A stretch of 5,009 nt of DNA from NCBI GenBank assembly GCA_947474905.1, contig CANJKQ010000123.1:1-5009 (forward strand), read 5' to 3'. This document shows positions 1 to 5,009 of this stretch, one piece after another. Source of the stretch: Pseudomonadota bacterium (GTDB lineage: Bacteria > Pseudomonadota > Alphaproteobacteria > Sphingomonadales > Sphingomonadaceae). The notes beneath the pieces are model-generated. The model saw nothing but the letters and a program-made list of their open reading frames with translations, had not been told where the DNA came from and ran no database searches. Position numbers and translations under genes: made by a program. The first letter of the stretch is position 1, and every line of letters begins with the position of its first letter.

Positions 1-531
1 GAGCTCGAGCGCCAACACGCGGACGAGATATTTGGGCGCGGTCTTGCTGGTGCCGTATAACCCCAGCCCGGGCTGCGGGCGCGCAGTTGAGGACGAGGCG
101 ATATTGATGATCCGCCCGCCGTCGCGCACTCGGCGCGCGGCGGCCTGCATCACGAAATAGGGGCCTTTGGTATTGACGCGGAACAGCTGGTCGAAATCCT
201 CCTCGGTCACGTCGACGACCGGTATATTGACCTTTTCCATCCCGGCATTGGCGACGACGATGTCGAGCTTGCCGAACGCAGCCATTGCCTGGTCGAACAG
301 GCTGTCGATGCCAGCCGTCGTCGACACATCGGCCTGGATGGCGATGGCGCGCACGCCATGCGCCTCGGCTTCGGCCTTCACCGCCTCAGCATCGGCCTGG
401 CCCGATCGATAATTGATGACGATATCGGCACCGCGTTCGGCAAATCGGCGCGCGATTGCGCGGCCAAGGCCTTTCGATGAACCGGTGACAAGCGCGGTCT
501 TGCTCGCAAACGGACACAGGGGATCGGTCAT
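1..531 (-). CDS. SDR family NAD(P)-dependent oxidoreductase, 3' part beyond window
   Basis: This is a classical short-chain dehydrogenase/reductase, a cytosolic NAD(P)H-dependent carbonyl/alcohol oxidoreductase resembling FabG-type 3-oxoacyl reductases. The 177 residues visible begin at the ATG at 531-529, preceded by GGAGAG (536-541). Visible motifs are the cofactor loop TGSSKGLG (residues 16-23), ADV at 68-70, the NAG motif (95-97), structural N120, catalytic S146, and Y159 with K163 in YGTSK. S146 and Y159 have the usual 13-residue spacing. The frame is open to base 1, so the C-terminal substrate-binding part (typically another 70-80 residues) lies outside. It starts 44 bases after the stop of the upstream SDR on the same strand, so the two are probably one transcript. 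The family is certain; the substrate is not readable. Confidence 0.93.
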   Translation of the reverse strand, partial: MTDPLCPFASKTALVTGSSKGLGRAIARRFAERGADIVINYRSGQADAEAVKAEAEAHGVRAIAIQADVSTTAGIDSLFDQAMAAFGKLDIVVANAGMEKVNIPVVDVTEEDFDQLFRVNTKGPYFVMQAAARRVRDGGRIINIASSSTARPQPGLGLYGTSKTAPKYLVRVLALEL

Positions 532-575
532 GATACTCTCCGGATATTAATTGGGTTGAGTGCCGATCCGTCGGC

Positions 576-1307
576 TCACCAGTATCCGCCGTTGGCGCCG
601 AAGCTCTGGCCGTTGATCCATTCGCCCTCGGGCCCGGTCAGGAAGCTCACCACCCGCGCGACATCCTCGGGCTCGCCGAGCCGGCCGAGCGCGATCTGCT
701 GTTCGAAATGCTGGACGACTTCGGGGCTTTTGCCCACCATGAACAACGGCGTGCGGGTCGGGCCAGGGCGCACCGCGTTAACGGTGATGCGCCGCGCGCC
801 CAGCTCTTTTGCGGCGACGGCGGTCAGTTGCTCGATCGCGGCCTTGCTGCCGAAATAGACGCCGTAACCCGGGATCGGCGCGCCCTGAAAGCTCATCGAG
901 ATGTTGACGATGCGCCCACCGTCGCGCAGCCGCCGCGCGCCCTCGCGCATGGCGTGGAACGCGCCGTAAAGATTGGTGCGGATCACCGCGTCGAAATCGG
1001 CGTCGTCGAATTCGGCGAGCGGCTTCCGGATGGCGCGACCGGCATTGTTGACCAGAATGTCGACGCCGCCAAACCGGGCCTCGGCGGTGACGAACAGCGC
1101 GGTGACAGCGGCGCTGTCGCCGACATCGGCCTGCACCGCGATCGCAGTGCCGCCGGCGGTAACAATATCGGCAACGACCTTTTCGGCTTCGGCGGCATTG
1201 CCGGCATAGTTGACGATGACGGCGTGCCCGTCGGCGGCGAGGCGCTTGGCAATCGCGGCACCGATGCCGCTCGATGCGCCGGTAATGATGGCGGTGGTCT
1301 CTGGCAT
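576..1307 (-). CDS. SDR family oxidoreductase (FabG-like)
   Basis: This is a complete 243-residue short-chain dehydrogenase/reductase of usual family length, expected to be a soluble NAD(P)(H)-dependent oxidoreductase. The start is the ATG at 1307-1305, because GAGGAGAGG (1311-1319) sits just upstream and the Rossmann strand begins a few residues in. An upstream in-frame start would add 17 residues that do not look like SDR sequence. Motifs are TGASSGIG (9-16), NNAG (87-90), N112, Y151 and K155 (YFGSK), and a C-terminal WINGQ followed by GANGG. The residue 13 before the Tyr, the usual catalytic Ser position, is M138, flanked by S137 and S139. S139 (12 before Tyr) probably serves, as I recall for the related S-T-S subgroup. 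It is the first gene of a probable two-SDR operon, divergent from the LysR gene that likely controls it. The physiological substrate is unknown. Confidence 0.95.
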   Translation of the reverse strand: MPETTAIITGASSGIGAAIAKRLAADGHAVIVNYAGNAAEAEKVVADIVTAGGTAIAVQADVGDSAAVTALFVTAEARFGGVDILVNNAGRAIRKPLAEFDDADFDAVIRTNLYGAFHAMREGARRLRDGGRIVNISMSFQGAPIPGYGVYFGSKAAIEQLTAVAAKELGARRITVNAVRPGPTRTPLFMVGKSPEVVQHFEQQIALGRLGEPEDVARVVSFLTGPEGEWINGQSFGANGGYW

Positions 1308-1357
1308 GATCCTCTCCTCGGGGCGTGGAGCGATGCGGGCAGCGGTAACGCGACCCA

Positions 1358-1390
1358 ATTGCGTGCGTCCAATGCAATAGATAACATTGC
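1358..1390. promoter_or_regulatory. Candidate LysR-type operator in the divergent promoter region
   Basis: The 86-base gap between the second SDR and the LysR gene holds three copies of one 5-base half-site: ATTGC at 1358-1362, GCAAT at 1374-1378 and ATTGC at 1386-1390. The last two form the perfect dyad GCAATAGATAACATTGC, ending three bases before the regulator start codon. The first two form a second inverted pair with an 11-base spacer. LysR regulators usually bind interrupted dyads between divergent genes; the strict T-N11-A form is not seen here, since the second dyad reads A-N11-T. Binding at the proximal dyad would fit autorepression. The role is inferred from layout and symmetry. Confidence 0.5.
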
Positions 1391-1393
1391 TTT

Positions 1394-2293
1394 ATGCAGC
1401 TGACGCATATTCGAAAGACCGATCTCAACCTGTTGCTGGCGGCGCTGGTGCTGTTCGAGGAGCGCAAGATCTCCGCCGCGGCCGACCGGTTCAATCTCTC
1501 CCAACCGGCAATGAGCCGACTGCTCCAAAGGCTGCGCGACAGTTTTGGTGATGAGCTGCTGGTGCGCGGCTTGAGCGGCTATCAGCTGACGCCACGTGCC
1601 CGCCAGCTACAGGAAGTGCTGTCGACACTGCTCCCAGAGCTCGACCGGCTGATCGCCGGCCCGCACTTCGACCCCGCGACCGTGACGGAAACCTTCCGCG
1701 TCGGGCTCACCGATTATGCGGCATTGGTGGTCGCGCCGCCCGTGATGGCGGCGCTTACCGATTTCGCCCCAAACATCGTTCTGGACCTCCAGGCGTGGAC
1801 GGATAGGGCCTTTACCGATCTGGAGCGAGGCCGGCTCGATCTTGCCTTCTGGGTCGAGGAAGCACCGGCACCACTCGTCTCCGAGGTGCTCTTCGAAGAG
1901 GATTTTGTCTGCGTGATGGATGCGCGCCATCCCGCCGCGGACGCACCGTTGACGGTCGAGCGCTACCTTGCTCATCCGCACGTGATCGTCGGTGTGCTGC
2001 GCGGTCAACAGACCGTGATCGAGCAGCGGCTTGAGACACTTGGGATCCATCGCACGGTGGGCTTGCGCGTGCCATTTTTCGCAGCCGCTGTACTTGCTGT
2101 GCCGCATACAAGGTTGATCGCCACGGTGCCGCGCCGAATGGCCAGGCTCTATGCGAGCAACCCCGCGTTATGCTTCGCTGATCCGCCGCTCGCGCTTGGA
2201 TCGTTTCGTTACATTGCGGCCTGGCATCCGCGCATGAGCGGTGATCCGGCCCATAGCTGGCTGCGAAGTATTATCCGCCGCGCAGTAAGATAA
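1394..2293 (+). CDS. LysR family transcriptional regulator
   Basis: This is a complete 299-residue LysR-type regulator, normal length for the family. Residues about 10-68 form the winged helix-turn-helix (DLNLL start, the FNLSQPAMSRLLQRLR recognition region, then a DELLVR wing and the LTPRAR segment). Residues about 98-295 are the periplasmic-binding-protein-like effector domain, with FRVGLTDYA opening it and a WHPR...DPAHSWLR ending common in the NodD/NagR-like subgroup. An in-frame TAA at 1382-1384 rules out any longer start. The ATG at 1394 has no Shine-Dalgarno sequence, so the message may be leaderless or poorly translated. The gene is divergent from the two SDR genes and is the obvious candidate to regulate them in response to a small molecule. 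The effector cannot be deduced. Confidence 0.95.
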   Translation: MQLTHIRKTDLNLLLAALVLFEERKISAAADRFNLSQPAMSRLLQRLRDSFGDELLVRGLSGYQLTPRARQLQEVLSTLLPELDRLIAGPHFDPATVTETFRVGLTDYAALVVAPPVMAALTDFAPNIVLDLQAWTDRAFTDLERGRLDLAFWVEEAPAPLVSEVLFEEDFVCVMDARHPAADAPLTVERYLAHPHVIVGVLRGQQTVIEQRLETLGIHRTVGLRVPFFAAAVLAVPHTRLIATVPRRMARLYASNPALCFADPPLALGSFRYIAAWHPRMSGDPAHSWLRSIIRRAVR

Positions 2294-2448
2294 CAGCTTC
2301 GCAGGGCACACGATTGTCCCACCCATAACTGCTTTGCGCCGGACATTTTCGCAACATCTAAGCTGTGTCGGTTCGTTTCTCGAAGCGTCCGCTTTCGGGA
2401 TTGTCGATGTGAGGATTAAACGACGGCAATCGGGGCGCGAAGGGGACT

Positions 2449-2477
2449 TTGGAGGCCAGCTCAGATCCGGCGATAAA
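2449..2477 (+). promoter_or_regulatory. Candidate sigma70-type promoter for the DUF2946 gene
   Basis: TTGGAG (2449-2454) and GATAAA (2472-2477) are separated by 17 bases and are partial matches to -35 and -10 elements. They lie about 70 bases upstream of the DUF2946 start, at the edge of the only AT-rich island in the gap. Matches this weak occur by chance, so this is a suggestion only. Confidence 0.3.
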
Positions 2478-2498
2478 ATAAATTGTGCCCACATTTAT
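2478..2498. promoter_or_regulatory. AT-rich imperfect dyad, possible operator
   Basis: The arm ATAAATTGTG (2478-2487), a CC centre and the arm CACATTTAT (2490-2498) form an inverted repeat with a single missing base. A further pair, TCAGAT (2461-2466) and ATCTGA (2499-2504), surrounds it. It lies 46 bases before the DUF2946 start and just after a candidate -10 element, where a repressor would act. Control by a metal-responsive regulator would suit a DUF2946/receptor pair, but the dyad does not match the classical Fur box well, and no regulator can be named. Confidence 0.35.
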
Positions 2499-2544
2499 AT
2501 CTGACCCGCGAGACAGCCGACGATGTCCACGCTAAGGGCTACTA

Positions 2545-2928
2545 ATGGGAGGTAGTCTCCAGCGTCATAACCTGAAGGTGCGGGTATTCTGTACGCTCGC
2601 GCTCCTGGCGCTGCTGTTCAAGGCGTATGTGCCGTCCGGGTTCATGGTGGCGCAGGGCGGGACGATCGTCATCTGTACCGGCATGGGGCCGATGACGGTG
2701 GCCGATCCCCGGCACGACGCGCCGACGATGCCGGACAAGAAGGCCGATCATTCCTGCCCGTTCGCGGGCAATGCGGCGCCGCCGCTGCCGCCTGCAATCG
2801 ACGCCCAGCTTGCAGTTCCGCTGTTGACCAGAGCCGACCCGGCTGGCGCCGTTTTAGAGATTGCCCCGGGGCGCGGCCTGGCAGCGCCACCGCCCCCGTC
2901 ACGCGCGCCACCTTACTTTCTCGCCTGA
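2545..2928 (+). CDS. DUF2946-like small membrane or exported protein
   Basis: This 127-residue protein resembles the DUF2946 family, of unknown biochemical role and often encoded near TonB-dependent metal or siderophore receptors. A hydrophobic segment (about residues 13-29) is followed by the family-like sequence VPSGFM (29-34), then IVICTGMGP (41-49, Cys44) and a His/Cys patch HSCPF (69-73). The second half is rich in Pro and Ala and ends in a Pro-rich tail. Cys44, His69 and Cys71 could bind a metal, but this is inference. The ATG at 2545 has AAGGG at 2534-2538, six bases upstream. A GTG at 2578 is a possible alternative that would start right before the hydrophobic segment. It lies 69 bases before the receptor remnant on the same strand and probably shared its transcript. 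Confidence 0.75.
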   Translation: MGGSLQRHNLKVRVFCTLALLALLFKAYVPSGFMVAQGGTIVICTGMGPMTVADPRHDAPTMPDKKADHSCPFAGNAAPPLPPAIDAQLAVPLLTRADPAGAVLEIAPGRGLAAPPPPSRAPPYFLA

Positions 2929-2938
2929 TCTATCCGCC

Positions 2939-2958
2939 ATCGGCCCCGTGGGGCCGAT
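2939..2958 (+). terminator. GC-rich hairpin between DUF2946 gene and receptor; terminator or attenuator-like
   Basis: ATCGGCCCC (2939-2947) and GGGGCCGAT (2950-2958) are perfectly complementary around GT. The innermost pair must open, giving about an 8-bp stem. It begins 11 bases after the DUF2946 stop. No T-run follows, so it is not a standard intrinsic terminator. It could mark a transcript end needing another factor, or reduce expression of the receptor relative to the small gene. Confidence 0.4.
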
Positions 2959-2997
2959 AACGCGCACCCGCGCGTCCCGATCTTGCGAGGTCAATTT

Positions 2998-3714
2998 ATG
3001 CAAAATCCCCCCCGCCGGACCGTGTCCGGCTTGCTTGGCTGCGCCGCCATCTGCGCGCTGAGTGCTCCCTGCTTTGCCCAGACCACTCCATCGGCAACGG
3101 CCGACACCTCTTCAGACATTGTCGTCACGGCCGAAGCGACCAAGTCCGACGTGCCGCTCAAGGAAACACCCCAGTCGGTGACGATCATCGATCGCGCTCA
3201 GCTTGACCAGCTCAACGTCCAGACGATCGAGGAGGCGTTTCGCTACGTGCCGTCGGCCCAGTCGGAAAGCGGCGGCAGCCGGGGCTTCGACAATATCCTG
3301 ATCCGCGGGTTCAATCAGTCGGCCTATGAATATCGCGACGGGCTGCGGCTAGACCCAGGCTATGTCGAGCAGCAGGAACCCTATGGCCTGGAGCGGCTGG
3401 AAGTCCTCAAGGGTCCGGCCTCGGTGTTCTACGGCCAAATCGCGCCGCGATGCGCGACGGCAGCATGCAGCGCGTACAGGTCGCGATTACCGGCGGCTGG
3501 GGGCTGGAGCGCGTGTGGCCGATCTTCGGTGCGCAATCGGATAGCAGCACGACGAGCACCTGCGTGCTCTTCGGCGAGCGCGACCGCATCGGGTCACCGC
3601 CCATGCAGTTCGATCGCTGGATCGGTGTGCTTCCCAGGCGCGATGCCAGCGAGGCGGAGGCGGCAGAGGCGCTGGAGCATGTGCGGGTCGCTTGGCCACG
3701 CCCGCGCACGCTGA
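2998..3714 (+). pseudogene. Truncated TonB-dependent siderophore-type receptor (signal peptide and plug only)
   Basis: Full-length members are outer-membrane beta-barrels of about 700 residues that import ferric siderophores or similar ligands using TonB energy. Here only the N-terminus is present. From the ATG at 2998 (GAGG at 2987-2990) come a signal peptide of about 27 residues ending CFA-Q, a TonB-box-like DIVVTA (40-45), and a plug domain with VPLKETPQSVTII (52-64), LIRGF (101-105), YRDGLR (112-117) and the family hallmark LEVLKGPASVFYGQIAP (134-150). Receptor homology stops at base 3447, where GG-rich plug sequence would be expected. The remaining 88 codons to the stop at 3712-3714 read a methyltransferase gene in the wrong frame. 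The barrel is absent, so no transport function is possible. A TTG at 2983 in the same frame is a worse start because the ATG has the better-placed ribosome site. Confidence 0.88.
3440..3456. other. Recombination junction between receptor and methyltransferase remnants
   Basis: To the left, receptor plug sequence in the frame of 2998 runs to the Pro codon at 3445-3447. To the right, methyltransferase-like sequence in another frame starts at or just after 3448. Neither gene is complete across this point, so it is a breakpoint of a deletion, an insertion edge or an assembly join. Short GC-rich words such as GCGCCGCGATGCGCG give scope for microhomology. The exact base cannot be fixed without intact relatives. 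Confidence 0.7.
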
Positions 3715-4613
3715 TTTCTGCGTCGCCCTACCGGCGGCGCTTCCGTAATGGCGCAAGCCTATTTCCGCGACGCTTCTTCTTAGTCGAACATGTGGCACCG
3801 GGACGCCTTTTGAGCCGGCGTGAGGCGCCACGCGTTCGCGGTCGGGTCAGCAGCTTGGATAAAAAGCCATGGACAACCGTAGAACCGCCCGAGGGTCCAA
3901 TTGAGCGAGCCTTCGTTCGCCGGATCGCATTGGGCGAGTCAGTTGCGCCTTATCGCATTCTCGGCTTTGTGACTGGCGTGGTTCCGATGGAGAACGGTGG
4001 GATACTCACTCCGGCCAGCGCAGACGCTCAAGGCCATCGGGGCCTCGCGGCCTGGCTGCGCGATGCCGAGGCAAAATGGAACGAGCACAGCAATAAGGCA
4101 GCTGACGGCATCCCGCGCATAACGTTGACGCAGACCGTAAACCACCTTCAGAAATTGACAGCGCAGGCAACGAGAGCGCCTATTCGAGTTCTCTACACCA
4201 AGGCCGGAACAAGGCTAAGTGCATGCTGGCTCGAAGATGACGATGTTATCATTGACCACAAAGCGTATTGGTCGGCGGCAAATTCCTTGGAAGAAGCCGC
4301 TTATGTTGCGGCCGTTCTAAACACCGCGATCGTGCTTGATCGCGTTCGCGATCTTCAGCCGGTCGGCCAGCGCGACCCGCGTGACTTCGACAATCTCGTT
4401 TGGACGCTGCCAATCCCAGAGTTTGATCCAGCTGAAGCACTGCATGTCGACCTTGCTAATGCGGCGCTCCTCGCCTCCGACCTCGCTTCGCGCGTCGAAT
4501 TCCCCGAAGACGCCCACTTCACCACGAAGCGTCGATTGATTCGGCACGCGTTGGAGACGGACGGCGTTGCAGAGACGATTGAGCGACTTGTCGATGCCTT
4601 GCTGCCTCTCTGA
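3450..4613 (+). pseudogene. C-terminal fragment of a large N6-adenine-type DNA methyltransferase
   Basis: The 387-residue frame resembles the C-terminal half of large SAM-dependent DNA methyltransferases (Eco57I-like, N-6 DNA methylase type), which modify adenine in host-protection or restriction-modification systems. Recognisable segments are MQRVQVAITGGWGL (6-19), CVLFGE (38-43), KKPW (138-141), GESVAPYR (162-169), VLYTKAGT (247-254), VIIDHKAYW (266-274), AAVLNT (287-292) and DFDNLVWTLPIPEFD (312-326). The N-terminal catalytic half with the SAM-binding loop and NPP(Y/F/W) motif is absent, lost at the 3447 junction. The first ATG at 3450 has no ribosome site. What remains looks like the target-recognition and C-terminal part, so it is probably inactive. 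The 3' half looks less GC-rich than the SDR region, consistent with foreign origin. The family call rests on remembered sequence resemblance. Confidence 0.7.
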
Positions 4614-4648
4614 AAAAGCGCCCGACGGTTGCCAGCAGGCGAGGCGCT
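4613..4648 (-). terminator. Intrinsic terminator of the integrase gene
   Basis: Read on the minus strand, AGCGCC (4648-4643) pairs with GGCGCT (4622-4617) across a 20-base loop that can form a small inner GCC/GGC stem. It is followed directly by a run of five T (4617-4613). The first arm overlaps the integrase stop codon (4649-4647). The T-run lies only on this strand's downstream side, so it serves the integrase rather than the convergent methyltransferase fragment. Confidence 0.55.
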
Positions 4649-5009
4649 AGCGGACTTGTTTGTTGCTGAGCGCTTCGACCGCGCAGACGATGTGATCGTT
4701 CCAGGCCTTCATCGCCGCGCGCTTTTCCTCCTTCCAGTCGTGACGCTGATATATTCCCGCGACGCCTGACCGGGACGCGCCGACGTGATTAAGGACTGCC
4801 TCGGTCACTTCAAACCGCACGCCGAGTCGCTGGAAACCGGTTGCCAGCGTTCGACGCAGATCATGCAGCCGCCAATGCGGCACAGGGTCTCCGCCATCTT
4901 CAGACACAAGCTTGTCGAGCTTCGCGGCCCCCTTGGAGTGTGCGGTAAAAATGTGCCCAGTTGCTGTTGCAAAAACGCGGCCACGCTTCGGCCACTTGTC
5001 GCCGCCGGC
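4647..5009 (-). CDS. Tyrosine recombinase (P4-type phage integrase), C-terminal part, 5' end beyond window
   Basis: This is the catalytic C-terminal end of a site-specific tyrosine recombinase, which cuts and joins attachment sites to integrate or excise a mobile element. The frame is open to the right edge; 120 residues plus TAG are visible. HDLRRT supplies the catalytic His and Arg (H49, R52 of the visible part), LNH gives the second His (H75), and Y87 in GVAGIYQRHDW is the nucleophile. The order and spacing match the P4/prophage integrase group. The first catalytic Arg, the core-binding domain and the N-terminal arm-binding domain lie outside. A GTG at 4907 would be an internal codon, not a start. 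The gene converges on the methyltransferase fragment with only 33 bases between stops. It marks this side as part of an integrative element. Confidence 0.92.
   Translation of the reverse strand, partial: AGGDKWPKRGRVFATATGHIFTAHSKGAAKLDKLVSEDGGDPVPHWRLHDLRRTLATGFQRLGVRFEVTEAVLNHVGASRSGVAGIYQRHDWKEEKRAAMKAWNDHIVCAVEALSNKQVR

Larger units (their letters stand above)
2294..2544. other. Non-coding stretch between lysR-type gene and DUF2946 gene
   Basis: No convincing gene is seen on either strand in these 251 bases; the open frame running through it on the minus strand has no family resemblance. A weak hairpin (GGG-c-ACA, loop CGAT, TGTCCC, 2304-2320) lies just after the LysR stop but lacks a T-tract, so it is at best a poor terminator. 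A second imperfect hairpin lies at 2381-2397 (CGAAGCG against CGCTTTCG). The right third becomes AT-rich and probably carries the promoter for the next gene. Confidence 0.6.

Noticed and set aside
1308..1350. Sigma70 promoter TTGGAC (minus strand, 1372-1367) with GTTACC (1349-1344) for the SDR operon
   Set aside because: The spacing is 17, but the -10 element matches only two of six consensus bases; activator-dependent use is possible but unsupported.
708..1403. Long open frame on the plus strand opposite the second SDR
   Set aside because: It is the antisense of a clear SDR gene with all motifs; high GC produces long shadow frames and its protein shows no family features.
1607..2107. 166-residue open frame on the minus strand within the LysR gene
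   Set aside because: The plus-strand LysR protein is unmistakable over the same bases; the antisense product is rich in Arg and His and resembles nothing.
2304..2320. Hairpin after the LysR stop as an intrinsic terminator
   Set aside because: The stem has only six pairs with a bulged C and no T-tract follows.
2168..2494. 108-residue minus-strand frame over the end of the LysR gene and the gap
   Set aside because: It overlaps a certain gene, has no recognisable domain, and its protein composition looks random.
2461..2504. Insertion sequence end or MITE
   Set aside because: The inverted repeats are short and offset, there is no flanking target duplication that I can see, and no transposase is nearby.
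2541..2556. ACTA/TAGT dyad around the DUF2946 start codon
   Set aside because: Four-base arms are expected by chance.
2983..2985. TTG as start of the receptor
   Set aside because: The ATG at 2998 has GAGG at 7 bases upstream and begins directly at a normal signal peptide.
3448..3714. Receptor reading frame after 3447 as a new C-terminal domain
   Set aside because: The overlapping frame is recognisable methyltransferase sequence, so the receptor-frame residues are a shadow.

Overview
The window looks like a GC-rich alphaproteobacterial chromosome, most probably a sphingomonad. This is inferred from the high GC content, the SDR/LysR pairing and a DUF2946-like protein beside a TonB-dependent receptor. 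No taxonomic marker gene is present, so the assignment is tentative.

Left part (1-2293): two adjacent short-chain dehydrogenase/reductase (SDR) genes lie on the minus strand. The downstream one is cut by the window edge. They are transcribed away from a divergent LysR-type regulator gene on the plus strand. The 86-base gap between the second SDR and the regulator carries three ATTGC/GCAAT half-sites, so the regulator probably controls itself and the SDR pair. The substrate of the SDRs cannot be read from the sequence.

Middle part (2294-3447): a 251-base non-coding stretch with an AT-rich dyad precedes a small DUF2946-like membrane or exported protein. After a GC-rich hairpin comes the start of a TonB-dependent siderophore-type receptor with signal peptide, TonB-box-like segment and plug domain. 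The receptor homology stops abruptly after about 150 residues, at about base 3447, and the whole beta-barrel is missing.

Right part (3448-5009): the receptor is fused out of frame to the C-terminal part of a large N6-adenine-type DNA methyltransferase that lacks its catalytic N-terminal half. A convergent P4-type tyrosine recombinase (integrase), cut by the right edge, follows with its own intrinsic terminator. This part reads as the edge of a decayed integrative element. The junction at about 3447 is the most notable event in the window: two broken genes meet there. I see no tRNA, rRNA or CRISPR array, and no convincing new system.
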